Shown here: positions 9,922 through 20,995 of the stretch, one piece after another
How the letters are laid out: every line of letters begins with the position of its first letter
How positions within the stretch are numbered: the first letter of the stretch is position 1
Assembly (NCBI RefSeq): GCF_018449695.1
Contig: NZ_JAAVUY010000020.1
Span: 62,001 to 126,000, forward strand
Length of the DNA: 64,000 nucleotides
Source of the DNA: Bradyrhizobium sp. dw_411
Lineage (GTDB): Bacteria > Pseudomonadota > Alphaproteobacteria > Rhizobiales > Xanthobacteraceae
Direction: 5' to 3'
Program-made: the position numbers and the translations under genes
The notes under the pieces: model-generated
The model's input: only the letters and a program-made list of their open reading frames with translations
Databases searched by the model: none
What the model was told of the DNA's origin: nothing

Positions 9922-11406
9922 ATGACCGGTCGTCTCAAACTGGCAAAAAGTGTCTCAGTAGTTCTCTCGACTTTCTCGGTAATTTTGATCGCGGCCGGCT
10001 CCGGCGCCCACGCCCAGAGCGAGATAATAAAGAGCCAGGTGATCGGGGCTCCCCCGGAAGCGTCCAACATGAAGCTGGTTGGCAGCAACGACCTGCAGGC
10101 GCGCAGCGCCTATCAGCCCACCATCCATCATCAGGGCGATCGCTGGATCGCCTATATCGGCCATCACGGCGGCACCGATGACATTCCAGATCCGGTCAAT
10201 CCGATGACCGGCAAGGCTGAGCCGAACGGGACTTCGATTGTCGACGTCACCGATCCCGCGCATCCGAAATATCTGCGGCACATTCCGGGGCAGGAAGGAA
10301 AATACGAGAGCGGCGGTGCGCAGATGGTTCGCGTCTGCGACGGCAAGCAACTGCCCAAGGGTGACAAGAACGCGGTGTACATGCTGCGCACCTTCGGCAG
10401 TGAAGCCCATGAAATCTGGAACGTCGCCGATCCCGCCAATCCGTCGCTGATCACCAGGATCGACGGGCTCAAGGACACCCACAAGAACTGGTGGGAATGC
10501 GAAACCGGCATCGCCTTTCTGGTGTCGGGTGCGCCCGACTGGCGCACGCGCCGGATGACGCAGATTTACGATCTCAGCGATCCCGCGCATCCCGTGAAGA
10601 TCAGGGATTTCGGCCTGCCGGGCCAGGAGCCGGGCGCGACCGGTGCTGTGCCGACTGAAGTTCACGGACCGATCTCGGCCGGGCCGCAAGGCAACCGGGT
10701 CTATTTCGGCTACGGCACCGACAAGGGCGGCTTCGTGCAGATCATCGATCGCGAGAAGCTGTTGACCGGCCCGAAGGAGCCGACGCCGGACAATCTGCGT
10801 TTCCCGGAAATCTCACGGATGCCGATGTCGGCGTTCAACGGCGCCCACACCACGTTCCCGATGCTGAAAATGCCGATCGCGGAATTCGCCAAGGACAAGG
10901 ACGGCAAGGAACGCGACATCGTCATGATCGTCGACGAGGAAATCCTCAACGAATGTGCCGAGCCGCGGCAGATGGTGTGGTTCGCCGATGTTACCGTGGA
11001 AAATCGCCCGATGGTGATTTCGAGCTACACGGTGCCGGAAGCCTCCGGTGCGTTCTGCGACCGTGGCGGGCGGTTTGGCTCGCATTCCTCCAATGAGAGC
11101 ATGGCGCCGGTCTATTACAAGAAGATGGCCTTCATCGCCTTCTTCAATGCCGGCGTGCGTGCGCTCGATATCCGCGATCCCTACCACCCGGTCGAAGTCG
11201 GCTATTTCATCCCCTCGATCACGGCGGCGACCGACAAGCGCTGCGTCAAGATCGACGGCAAGGACCGCTGCAAGGTCGCGATTCAGACCAACAATGTCGA
11301 GACCGATGAGCGCGGCTATATCTACGCCGTCGACCGCGCCAACACCGGCCTGCACATTCTGGAACTGACCGGGCCGGCGCGTGCCGTGGCCGGTTTGCCG
11401 CAATGA
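9922..11406 (+). CDS. Secreted beta-propeller (LVIVD-repeat-like) protein
   Basis: A 494-residue protein with a signal peptide (residues 1-32, ending GSGAHAQ). The mature part has repeated segments of the form xxIVDVTDPAHPKYL, IWNVADPANPSLI, IYDLSDPAHPVKI, VRALDIRDPYHPVEV, the pattern of LVIVD repeats that fold as propeller blades. Cysteines are present in CDGK, WECETG, CDRGG and CVKIDGKDRC, possibly disulphide-bonded in the periplasm. No catalytic motif is recognised. The next gene starts 11 bases after its stop and also encodes an exported protein, so the two are probably one operon. Confidence 0.8.
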   Translation: MTGRLKLAKSVSVVLSTFSVILIAAGSGAHAQSEIIKSQVIGAPPEASNMKLVGSNDLQARSAYQPTIHHQGDRWIAYIGHHGGTDDIPDPVNPMTGKAEPNGTSIVDVTDPAHPKYLRHIPGQEGKYESGGAQMVRVCDGKQLPKGDKNAVYMLRTFGSEAHEIWNVADPANPSLITRIDGLKDTHKNWWECETGIAFLVSGAPDWRTRRMTQIYDLSDPAHPVKIRDFGLPGQEPGATGAVPTEVHGPISAGPQGNRVYFGYGTDKGGFVQIIDREKLLTGPKEPTPDNLRFPEISRMPMSAFNGAHTTFPMLKMPIAEFAKDKDGKERDIVMIVDEEILNECAEPRQMVWFADVTVENRPMVISSYTVPEASGAFCDRGGRFGSHSSNESMAPVYYKKMAFIAFFNAGVRALDIRDPYHPVEVGYFIPSITAATDKRCVKIDGKDRCKVAIQTNNVETDERGYIYAVDRANTGLHILELTGPARAVAGLPQ

Positions 11407-11416
11407 GGTGATGCGG

Positions 11417-11956
11417 ATGCGCCGCTGGCTGCTGACCGCCTCAGTTGTTGCGATCTGCACGGCATCGGCGCTCGCCGGCTATCAGCATGTCCGCTCCAAC
11501 GGTGACGGCTGGCGAGAAATCGCCTGGCCGTTTCCGCGCGACGCATGGCCCGCGGGCCGCGCATTCCGTTGCGCCACTGAGGCCTGCGGCGGCGAGGTCG
11601 AGGTCTACGTGCGGCCCAAGATCGGCTTCTGCAACTGCGACTCTGGAGTCGCCGATGACGACGAGGTCGACCGCGTGGCCGACCTCGATCTGATGAGCGA
11701 GCGTTTCGTGCCGCTGGCGCCGGGCGGCGTTATCGAGGTTGCCGACATGGCCGGGCGTCTGCGCAGTTACGATCTGCGAATGCAGGACGGTTCGCGGCAT
11801 ACAGCAGTGGGCATCGCGGTGTCGAAGCATTGCGATTTGCTGGTGGCGGTCGCGAAAGGCCGCGGCGAAGCGGGGGGCGTTCAGCGCGCAGCGCTGGAGT
11901 TTCTAAAATCCATCGCAATGAAGAAATGGATGACCGCCGCGATCGACGGCGGGTGA
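11417..11956 (+). CDS. Exported cysteine-containing protein of unknown function
   Basis: A 179-residue protein with an N-terminal signal or anchor (MRRWLLTASVVAICTASALAG). The mature part has FRCATEACGGEVEVYVRPKIGFCNCDSGVADDDEVDRVAD, with four closely placed cysteines, then a mixed alpha/beta C-terminal part (VGIAVSKHCDLLVAVAKG). ATG at 11417 is preferred because GAGG lies 8 nt upstream; ATG at 11411 is too close to it. It follows the beta-propeller gene with an 11-base gap and probably works with it in the periplasm. I do not recognise a named family. Confidence 0.75.
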   Translation: MRRWLLTASVVAICTASALAGYQHVRSNGDGWREIAWPFPRDAWPAGRAFRCATEACGGEVEVYVRPKIGFCNCDSGVADDDEVDRVADLDLMSERFVPLAPGGVIEVADMAGRLRSYDLRMQDGSRHTAVGIAVSKHCDLLVAVAKGRGEAGGVQRAALEFLKSIAMKKWMTAAIDGG

Positions 11957-11963
11957 GTTTTTA

Positions 11964-12089
11964 CTTCCCTTCTCCCCTTGTGGGAGAAGGTGGCGCGCAG
12001 CGCCGGATGAGGGGTCTCTATCCGCGGAGAGAACCCCTCACCCGTCTTCGCTTCGCGAAGCCACCCTCTCCCACAAGGGGAGGGGAAGA
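11964..12089. repeat. Palindromic intergenic repeat, family A, copy 2
   Basis: TTCTCCCCTTGTGGGAGAAG at the left pairs with CTCTCCCACAAGGGGAGGGG at the right; the interior GGATGAGGGGTCTCTATCCG and AACCCCTCACCCGTCTTCGC give further stems. It is the reverse complement type of the copy at 4352-4494. Confidence 0.87.
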
Positions 12090-12157
12090 GCGCGGCTTTT
12101 CTGTTGTTACATTTGATGCATAATTCAGTCGCCCGCTAATTCACGAAAGCGTCTCCC

Positions 12158-12781
12158 ATGTCCCTTCAACTCTATCTCGCTTTTGTCGCCGCCTGCATCG
12201 GGCTCGCGCTGTTGCCGGGGCCGATCGTTACGCTGATGATCGCCAACGGGCTGCGCTATGGCACCCGTGCGGCGCTGATCAATATTTTGGGCGTGCAGGC
12301 CGGGCTTGCCATCGTGATCGGCATCGTGGCGATCGGGTTGACCACGCTGATGGCCACGATGGGCTACTGGTTCAACTGGGTGCGCTTCGCCGGCGCGGCC
12401 TATCTGGTGTGGCTCGGCATCAAGCTGATCCGCGCGCCGGTCGAGGGCGTCAGCGATGAGGCGCCGCCACCGCCGCCGCGCGGCGGGTTTTTCCTGCAGG
12501 GGTTTCTGGTCGCGCTGAGCAATCCCAAGGTGCTGGTATTTTTCGGGGCGTTCATTCCGCAGTTCATGGACATGAATCAGGATCATCTCTCGCAGGTCGC
12601 GCTGCTCGGAGTCACCTTCATGATCACGGCGGCGATGACGGATGCGACCTATGCGATCCTGGCCGGCCGGGTGCGGCGCTTTTTCTCGGTGCGGCGGACG
12701 CGGTTGTTGTCGCGCGTGTCAGGCGGTTTCATGATCGGCGGCGGCATCTGGCTGGCGCTGACGCGGGCCAAGGTGAACTAA
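12158..12781 (+). CDS. LysE-family amino-acid exporter
   Basis: A 207-residue inner-membrane protein with about six hydrophobic segments. The N-terminus LYLAFVAACIGLALLPGPIVTLMIANGLRYGTR carries the LysE/RhtB signature (PGP followed by a G-R-rich cytoplasmic loop), and NPKVLVFFGAFIPQF matches the second conserved region. A proline-rich loop (APPPPPRGG) lies near 107. Exported substrates in this family are amino acids or their analogues; the specific one is not readable. It overlaps the convergent gene at 12778 by 4 bases, tail to tail. Confidence 0.92.
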   Translation: MSLQLYLAFVAACIGLALLPGPIVTLMIANGLRYGTRAALINILGVQAGLAIVIGIVAIGLTTLMATMGYWFNWVRFAGAAYLVWLGIKLIRAPVEGVSDEAPPPPPRGGFFLQGFLVALSNPKVLVFFGAFIPQFMDMNQDHLSQVALLGVTFMITAAMTDATYAILAGRVRRFFSVRRTRLLSRVSGGFMIGGGIWLALTRAKVN

Positions 12782-13581
12782 ATCAGCCCCTGCGCGCGCA
12801 TCGCAATTTCAATCTCACCAAAAATGCGCGCCAATCGATCCGCCCATTCCATCTGCCCCGAGGGTTCAGTGATCAGATCCTGACGGATTTCGATGCCGGT
12901 GTTCATCAGCCCGCGCGCTTCGCCATGCACCGGGATGGTGTAGTCGGTCTCGTCGCTGACCGCATAGGGCTCGTTGTCGCCGACCACCAGATCGGCTTCC
13001 GCGCGCAACATTTTCAACAGTAGCGGCGGCAGGCGCGTGTCGCGGTGATAGAGCGTGCCGATATGCCAGGGCCTGATGATCCCTGCATAAACCGGCGTGA
13101 AGCTATGCAGCGACACCAGCACGGTCGGAATGGAGTTTCGCAGGCGTGTTTCGATCACCTCGGCGATGCGGCGGTGATAGGGATCGAAGATCGTCTGCTT
13201 GCGGGTCTGCGCGGCCTCGCGCGTGATCGCCTCATTGCCGGGAATGACCGTCGCTTCGCTGATGCGCGGGATCGAACTCGGCACATCCGGCGGGCGATTG
13301 CAGTCGATCACGAGCCGCGAATAACGCTGCGCGATCAGATGCGCGCCGAGATGTTTCGAAAGCGCGTCGGCGACGCCGGCGATGCCGACATCCCAGGCGA
13401 TATGCCGCGTCATCTCGCTGGCGGCTAGTCCGAGATCGCCGAGCGTGGCCGGAATCAGCCGGCCGTAATGGTCAGATGTGAGCAGAAAGGGCGAGGCGCC
13501 CAGCGTATTATCTTCATGGACCGGCGGAACATCTTGTTGGCTCAGGAGTAAAGATGAGCCGCCGGCATTGTCTGAAGCCAT
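12778..13581 (-). CDS. N-formylglutamate amidohydrolase family protein
   Basis: A 267-residue FGase-family zinc hydrolase (HutG-like), which releases formate from N-formylglutamate in histidine breakdown; relatives act on other N-acyl amino acids. Visible signatures are LTSDHYGRLIP near 32, RYSRLVIDCNRPP near 83-95, VLVSLHSFTPVYAG near 150 and HGEARGLMNTGIEIRQDLI near 220. No hut genes lie nearby, so the in vivo substrate is uncertain. It is divergent from the transglutaminase gene at 13665. Confidence 0.88.
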   Translation of the reverse strand: MASDNAGGSSLLLSQQDVPPVHEDNTLGASPFLLTSDHYGRLIPATLGDLGLAASEMTRHIAWDVGIAGVADALSKHLGAHLIAQRYSRLVIDCNRPPDVPSSIPRISEATVIPGNEAITREAAQTRKQTIFDPYHRRIAEVIETRLRNSIPTVLVSLHSFTPVYAGIIRPWHIGTLYHRDTRLPPLLLKMLRAEADLVVGDNEPYAVSDETDYTIPVHGEARGLMNTGIEIRQDLITEPSGQMEWADRLARIFGEIEIAMRAQGLI

Positions 13582-13664
13582 TTCTTTACTCTTTGCCTAT
13601 CGAAGCAGCATGCCGACCCATAAATAAGCAGGGTACGGTATAGATTAGATTGCCGGAAATCACG

Positions 13665-14570
13665 ATGATTGCGCCGACGATGCCTGTGCTGACGATCCAT
13701 CACAAGACCGAATATCGCTATACCCACCCGGTGGCGTTCGGCGAACATCGGATCATGCTGCGCCCGCGCGACGGCCACGATTTGCGCGTGGTTTCGGGCC
13801 ATCTCGACATCGTGCCGGAGCCGATGTCGCTGCGCTGGATTCACGACGTGTTCGGCAACAGCGTCGCGATCGCGACCTTCGACGCGCGGGCGCAAACCCT
13901 GACGTTTTCCTCGACCGCTGTCGTCGAGCACAATCCGGCCGAGGAGTTCGCGCTGACCGCCGACGACCCGGCTTATTTCTATCCGTTTCTGTACGACCGG
14001 GAGGAGTTTCCCGACCTCGCGCAGTACATCTCGCCGCAATATGGCGATCCCGGCGGCGAGCTGTCGGCCTGGGCGCGGACTTTTCTCGATGCGGAGGGGC
14101 CGACGCCAACGTTCAACATTCTCTCCGGCATGACCCATGGCATCCGCGAGCAGTTCAGCTATCGCAAGCGACATGAACACGGCACCCAACACCCGCTGGA
14201 TACGCTGCAGACCAAATCCGGCACCTGCCGCGACTATGCGCTGTTCATGATCGAGGCGCTGCGCCGGCTCGGCATCGCCGCGCGTTTCGTATCGGGCTAT
14301 CTGTTCATTCCCGGCGACCGCGCCCACGGCTATGCCGGCGGCGGCTCCACCCACGCCTGGGTGCAGGTCTATCTGCCGAGCGCGGGCTGGATCGAATTCG
14401 ATCCGACCAACGGCATTATCGGCACCCGCGACCTCGTGCGCGTCGCGGTCGCGCGCGATCCACGCCAGGCCATCCCGCTGCACGGCACGTATCTGGGTTC
14501 AGCCGATGCGTTTGTCGGCATGCATGTCAGCATCGATGTGGTCGCAACCGGTGAAGAAGTGAGGGTGTAA
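13665..14570 (+). CDS. Transglutaminase-like cysteine protease, first of a pair
   Basis: A 301-residue protein with an N-terminal transglutaminase-like beta domain (LTIHHKTEYRYTHPVAFGEHRIMLRPRDG) and a papain-like core. The catalytic triad is complete: Cys in SGTCRDYALFM, His in GSTHAWVQVYL and Asp in IEFDPTNG. Members of this group are thought to be peptidases or amidases rather than cross-linkers. A TTG at 13650 is a longer alternative, but the ATG at 13665 has GGAA 6 nt upstream. It is 2 bases from the next gene, which encodes a related protein. Confidence 0.9.
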   Translation: MIAPTMPVLTIHHKTEYRYTHPVAFGEHRIMLRPRDGHDLRVVSGHLDIVPEPMSLRWIHDVFGNSVAIATFDARAQTLTFSSTAVVEHNPAEEFALTADDPAYFYPFLYDREEFPDLAQYISPQYGDPGGELSAWARTFLDAEGPTPTFNILSGMTHGIREQFSYRKRHEHGTQHPLDTLQTKSGTCRDYALFMIEALRRLGIAARFVSGYLFIPGDRAHGYAGGGSTHAWVQVYLPSAGWIEFDPTNGIIGTRDLVRVAVARDPRQAIPLHGTYLGSADAFVGMHVSIDVVATGEEVRV

Positions 14571-14572
14571 TC

Positions 14573-15385
14573 ATGGAAATCAAAGTGGGTTTCGAGATCA
14601 CCTATGCGGCGGTGCAGCCGACGCCGATGGTGATCATGCTCAGCATTCATCCTTCGCGCTTTTCGGATATCGTCGGCACCGAAAGCATTGTCGCCGATCC
14701 CAATGTTCCCATCGGGTTCTACCGCGACAGTTTTGGCAATGTCTGCGGCCGGCTGGTAGCGCCCGCCGGCGGCGTGACGTTTCGCGGCCACGCGCTGGTG
14801 CGCGATTCCGGATTGCCCGATGTGGTGATGCCGACTGCACAGCAAGTGCCGATCGAGCAGTTGCCCGACGAAGTGCTGATGTACCTGATGGCGAGCCGCT
14901 ATTGCGAGACCGACAAGCTCACCGATATCGCCTGGTCGCTGTTCGGCAACACGCAGCCCGGCTGGGAGCGGGTCGCGGCGATCTCAACGTTTGTGCACAA
15001 CCACGTCACGTTCGGTTATGAACACGCGCATCACATGAAATCCGCGCAGGATGTCTACGAGCAGGGCACCGGCGTCTGCCGTGATTTCGCGCATCTGGCG
15101 CTGACCTTCTGCCGCTGCATGGGCATCCCGGCGCGCTATTGCACGGGTTACATGGGCGACATCGGCATTCCTCCGGATCCGGCGCCGATGGATTTTTCCG
15201 GCTGGTTTCAGGTCTATCTTTCCGGCCAATGGTACACCTTCGACGCGCGCCACAATCATCCCCGCATCGGCCGCATCCTGATGGGCACCGGCCGCGACGC
15301 CGCCGACGTCGCGCTGACCACGAGCTTCGGGCGGATGGACCTGGTGAAGTTTTTGGTGATCAGCGATGAGGTGGTGGCGGCTTGA
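14573..15385 (+). CDS. Transglutaminase-like protein, second of a pair
   Basis: A 270-residue protein in the same fold, translationally coupled to the gene before it. The Cys is present in GTGVCRDFAHLALTFCR (about 160-176) and the Asp in WYTFDARHN, but the usual His position reads FSGWFQVYL, with no His. N-terminal strands begin EIKVGFEITYAAVQPTPMVIML. The missing His may be a family trait or mean a non-enzymatic partner of the upstream protein. Function unknown. Confidence 0.85.
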   Translation: MEIKVGFEITYAAVQPTPMVIMLSIHPSRFSDIVGTESIVADPNVPIGFYRDSFGNVCGRLVAPAGGVTFRGHALVRDSGLPDVVMPTAQQVPIEQLPDEVLMYLMASRYCETDKLTDIAWSLFGNTQPGWERVAAISTFVHNHVTFGYEHAHHMKSAQDVYEQGTGVCRDFAHLALTFCRCMGIPARYCTGYMGDIGIPPDPAPMDFSGWFQVYLSGQWYTFDARHNHPRIGRILMGTGRDAADVALTTSFGRMDLVKFLVISDEVVAA

Positions 15386-15393
15386 TCTGACGT

Positions 15394-15474
15394 CGTCATT
15401 CCGGGTCTGGTGCTAACGCACCATCCCGGAATGACGGAAGCAAGGATGGATTGCTTCGCTTCGCTCGCAATGAC
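15394..15474. repeat. Palindromic repeat with a half copy of family B
   Basis: CGTCATTCCGGGTCTGGTGC pairs with GCACCATCCCGGAATGACG, and the right part GGATTGCTTCGCTTCGCTCG with GCAATGACG is the half-unit of the family at 5082-5165. It ends 15 bases before the next gene. Confidence 0.8.
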
Positions 15475-15489
15475 GATTATACACCGCCC

Positions 15490-15888
15490 ATGACCTCCGA
15501 TCGTCTCTTCGTCTACGGCACCCTGATGCGCGGTTTCGACCATCCGATGGCGAAGCTGCTGTCGCGCAGCGCCGATTTCATCGGCGAGGCCCGTTGCCGC
15601 GGCCGGCTCTACCGCGTGAAGCATTATCCCGGGCTGGTGCTGTCGGACGACCCCAATGACGTCGTGTTCGGCGAAGTCTATCGCTTGCGCCAGCCGGTCG
15701 AGCTGCTGCGTGAATTCGACATGTACGAAGCCTGCGGCGAGGGCTTTCCCGAACCGACCGAGTATGTGCGGCAGATGTTATCCGTGACGCTGGAAGGCGG
15801 CGCGGTAAGCGAGGTGTGGACCTACGTCTACAACTGGCCGGTCGCGCATTTGGCGCGGATCGAGTCGGGGCGGTTTCTGGAGGGGTAG
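15490..15888 (+). CDS. Gamma-glutamylcyclotransferase-like (AIG2) protein
   Basis: A 132-residue protein with the GGCT/AIG2 fold. The substrate loop FVYGTLMRGFDH is at the N-terminus (7-18) and the conserved glutamate region follows in VVFGEVYRLRQPVELLREFDMYEACG. Family members cleave gamma-glutamyl peptides to 5-oxoproline, but many bacterial members are uncharacterised. The ATG at 15490 is chosen over an upstream in-frame start at 15451 that would read through the repeat. It stands between two palindromic repeats. Confidence 0.87.
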   Translation: MTSDRLFVYGTLMRGFDHPMAKLLSRSADFIGEARCRGRLYRVKHYPGLVLSDDPNDVVFGEVYRLRQPVELLREFDMYEACGEGFPEPTEYVRQMLSVTLEGGAVSEVWTYVYNWPVAHLARIESGRFLEG

Positions 15889-15899
15889 GTTCCCTATGC

Positions 15900-15981
15900 T
15901 GTCATTCCGGGGCGATGCGCAGCATCGAGCCCGGAATCTCGAGATTCCGGGTTCGCGTCTTCGACGCGCCCCGGAATGACG
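15900..15981. repeat. Palindromic intergenic repeat upstream of dnaG
   Basis: GTCATTCCGGGGCGATGCGC at the left is answered by GCGCGTCGAAGAC-type sequence and CGCCCCGGAATGAC at the right, with a central GGAATCTCGAGATTCC palindrome. It lies 108 bases before the dnaG start. Confidence 0.8.
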
Positions 15982-16088
15982 GTTGTGAGCCCTGTGTATA
16001 GCGGGCGAAATCTGTCAATCCTAGAGAAGTGAGACCTTACTCACTATATCGATGGTCGGTTAACCCGACTCGGTCACATAACCAACCC

Positions 16089-18119
16089 ATGCGCTTTACG
16101 CCTCAATTTCTCGAAGAACTGCGGGCTCGGCTTCCGGTTTCGGAAGTCGTGGGCCGGCGCGTGAAGTTGAAGAGAGCGGGGCGGGAGTGGAAGGGGCTGT
16201 CGCCGTTTCAGCAGGAGAAGTCGCCGTCGTTCACGGTCAACGACCAGAAGGGTTTTTACCACGACTTCTCTTCCGGCAAGCATGGCGACATCATCTCGTT
16301 TTTGATGGAGACCGAAGGCGTCGGTTTTACCGAAGCGGTCGAGCGTCTCGCATCGATGGCCGGGGTGCCATTGCCTGCTGTGACGCCCGATGCGGCGCGG
16401 CACGAGCAGCGCCGCAAGACCCTCTATGATGTGATGGACCTCGCCGCGAAATTCTTTGCGGACACGTTGGCTTCGCGCAACGGTGCCAAGGCGCGCGGCT
16501 ACCTTGCTGACCGGGCGATTTCGCCGGCCACGCAATTGCAGTTTCGCATCGGCTATGCGCCCGGCGAACGCTTCGCGCTCAAGGAATATCTCGGCGCGCA
16601 GGGCATTCCGGTCGACGACATGGTCGAGGCGGGGCTGTTGATCGGCGGCGACGACATTCCGGTTCCCTACGACCGTTTCCGTGACCGCGTGATGTTTCCG
16701 ATCGCCGATCTGCGCGGACGCGTCATCGCGTTCGGCGGCCGCGCGCTGGAAAAGGACGTCGCCGCGAAATACCTGAATTCGCCGGAAACGCCGCTGTTTC
16801 ACAAGGGCGACAATCTCTACAACCTCGCCCCCGCGCGCCTCGCCACCCACAACGGCGCGGCGCTGGTGGTGGTCGAAGGCTATGTCGACGTCATCGCGAT
16901 GGTCGGCGCCGGCTTTGCCGCCAGCGTCGCGCCGCTTGGCACCGCGCTGACCGAAAACCAGCTCATGCTGCTCTGGAAGATGGCGGACGAGCCGATACTT
17001 TGCTTCGACGGCGACAAGGCCGGCCAGAAAGCCGCGTGGCGCGCCGCCGATCTGGCGCTGCCGTTGTTGCAGCCCGGCAAGAGCCTTCGCTTCGCATTGC
17101 TGCCCGAAGGCCAGGACCCCGACGATCTCGCGCGCTCCGGCGGCCGTGCCGCGATCGAGGAAGTGATCTCGGCCGCGCGCGGCCTCGCGGACGTGATCTG
17201 GTCGCGTGAAATCGAAGGCAGCAGCTACGCGACGCCGGAGCGGCGCGCGGCGCTGGAAAAGCGCATCGGTGAATTGTCGAACGGGATCCGCGACGAGGTG
17301 GTGCGGCGCTATTATCGCCAGGATTTGGCCGAGCGGCTGCAGCGCACCTTCGCGCCGGAAGGCGGTCGCGGTGGTTTTTCGCGCGGCAATTTTCGCGGCC
17401 AGGGCGGCAATTCCGGCCGCGAATCAGGCCGCGCTTTTACCCCCCGGGCCTCATTCACCCCGGGCGCGGCGGGCCGAATCGAACCAAAATTCGGCCGGTC
17501 CCAGGCCTCCGCCAGCAGCCAGACCATCAACCGCGGCCCCTATCAGGCCGCGAGTTCCCAGCTCGCCAACAGCCCGATTATGCGCGGCCAGCGCAGCGCG
17601 ATGTCGCGCCGGGAAGCCTTAATTCTGCAGTCCCTGATCAATCACCCCTGGCTGCTGCACGACCATCTGGAGGAAGTAGCAGCCCTGGAATTGGCCCATC
17701 CGGAAGCCCACAAGCTGCGCGCCGGCATCATCGCGGCTTTCGCCCACGATCATCACCACAGCCCCGACCCAGAAGAACAGAGCGAGAAGATGCGGGCCGA
17801 TCTGGAGGCGGGCGGATTTTCGCAGTCACTTCAACGGGTTGAAGGCGCGATCACGACCTCGGCGGTGTGGGGCACGAAAACCGGCGCGGCGCGGGAGGAC
17901 GTTCTTTCCACCTGGCACCAGCTCGTCTCCTTGCATCGCCAATGGCACTCCTTACTTAGGGAATTGAAGGATGCCGAGGTCGCCCTGGGCGACGAGCCGA
18001 GCGAGGCAAACATGGCATGGCTTCGGGACGTCAAGGCACGACTGGCGGAAGTGGATGGCACCGAGGCCCTGATCGAGGGTTTTGGAGAATCATCTGGTCG
18101 GTTCCAGCGCAGCGTCTGA
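16089..18119 (+). CDS. dnaG: DNA primase, lacking zinc-finger ligands
   Basis: A 676-residue primase that makes RNA primers for replication. The N-terminal CHC2 region aligns well (VKLKRAGREWKGLSPFQQEK, then FYHDFSSGKHGDIISF), but all four zinc ligands are replaced: Ser38, Gln41, Asp59 and Ser62. The catalytic TOPRIM domain is intact, with VVVEGYVDVIAM and the acidic CFDGDKAGQKAA. A Gly/Arg/Ala-rich linker (about 430-520) precedes the helicase-binding C-terminal domain. The ATG at 16089 is preferred over 16029. It is followed by rpoD after 240 bases, the classic macromolecular-synthesis order. Confidence 0.97.
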   Translation: MRFTPQFLEELRARLPVSEVVGRRVKLKRAGREWKGLSPFQQEKSPSFTVNDQKGFYHDFSSGKHGDIISFLMETEGVGFTEAVERLASMAGVPLPAVTPDAARHEQRRKTLYDVMDLAAKFFADTLASRNGAKARGYLADRAISPATQLQFRIGYAPGERFALKEYLGAQGIPVDDMVEAGLLIGGDDIPVPYDRFRDRVMFPIADLRGRVIAFGGRALEKDVAAKYLNSPETPLFHKGDNLYNLAPARLATHNGAALVVVEGYVDVIAMVGAGFAASVAPLGTALTENQLMLLWKMADEPILCFDGDKAGQKAAWRAADLALPLLQPGKSLRFALLPEGQDPDDLARSGGRAAIEEVISAARGLADVIWSREIEGSSYATPERRAALEKRIGELSNGIRDEVVRRYYRQDLAERLQRTFAPEGGRGGFSRGNFRGQGGNSGRESGRAFTPRASFTPGAAGRIEPKFGRSQASASSQTINRGPYQAASSQLANSPIMRGQRSAMSRREALILQSLINHPWLLHDHLEEVAALELAHPEAHKLRAGIIAAFAHDHHHSPDPEEQSEKMRADLEAGGFSQSLQRVEGAITTSAVWGTKTGAAREDVLSTWHQLVSLHRQWHSLLRELKDAEVALGDEPSEANMAWLRDVKARLAEVDGTEALIEGFGESSGRFQRSV

Positions 18120-18359
18120 TTAAAAAATGATGCGGATGGCGGGGGCCGGAACCGCAAAAAGACTCGCCAAATCCATGGTTTGGCTGCAAAAACAGGGTTA
18201 AGCGAAGCTTAAGGGCCTGCGGGCTACGAGTTCGAAACCAACAAGCGAAGATTCGGGGGTGGCGAGGGTTTGCGCCGCCCTTTCCGCGTCGTAAGGCATT
18301 TAGTAATCCAAGGCGGGCGCGGCGACGTACCCTGCATGAGCGCGTTTCAGGAGCAATGA

Positions 18360-20519
<2,160 letters not shown>

Positions 20520-20551
20520 TTTCAGAACATAGGTGGTGGCTACGAAATTTA

Positions 20552-20579
20552 AGAGCCGAGGCAGCGATGCCTCGGCTCT
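20552..20579 (+). terminator. Hairpin terminator after rpoD
   Basis: AGAGCCGAGGC / AGCGAT / GCCTCGGCTCT is a perfect 11-bp stem 32 bases after the rpoD stop, followed by ACTTCTTCTT. The T-tract is interrupted, so termination efficiency is uncertain. Confidence 0.65.
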
Positions 20580-20995
20580 ACTTCTTCTTGAAGCGTTTCT
20601 CTCCCTAGAACTTGGGCCGTTTGCGAACGGCAAGTTTCCAAGTTTCCTTCCTGGCAAAACCAGTGGGCGGATTTTTAAAATAACCTTTGGAACTCCTCGA
20701 TTAACGCGAGCGCTCCAGTTAGGATTATCACTGCATCCGCAACAGCCGAGAGGTTTTCGCGGGTCATAACCGCCCTCCAGACTTGTTGCATACCATTAGC
20801 GGTACACGTTCATCGTGACCGATTCTCTTCCAAATGCAATCGATGGTTATGAAGATTCGTTTTTGCGATGCGGCATTGCAGATGAGCAAATTGCTGAACT
20901 CAACTCAGAACGCAATATACAGCGCGATAGGCGTGATTGGTGTAAGGCGGATCGCTTTTAGGTAGGCATAACCGAATTTGACGTGATCTTTAAAA
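20580..20995. other. Low-GC gap after rpoD, no convincing gene
   Basis: This 416-base stretch marks the start of AT-richer sequence that continues to about 22,470. A 48-codon frame runs from GTG 20815 to 20961 (VTDSLPNAIDGYEDSFLRC at its start) but has no ribosome binding site and no recognised family. It may be remnant coding sequence from the inserted segment. Confidence 0.4.
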
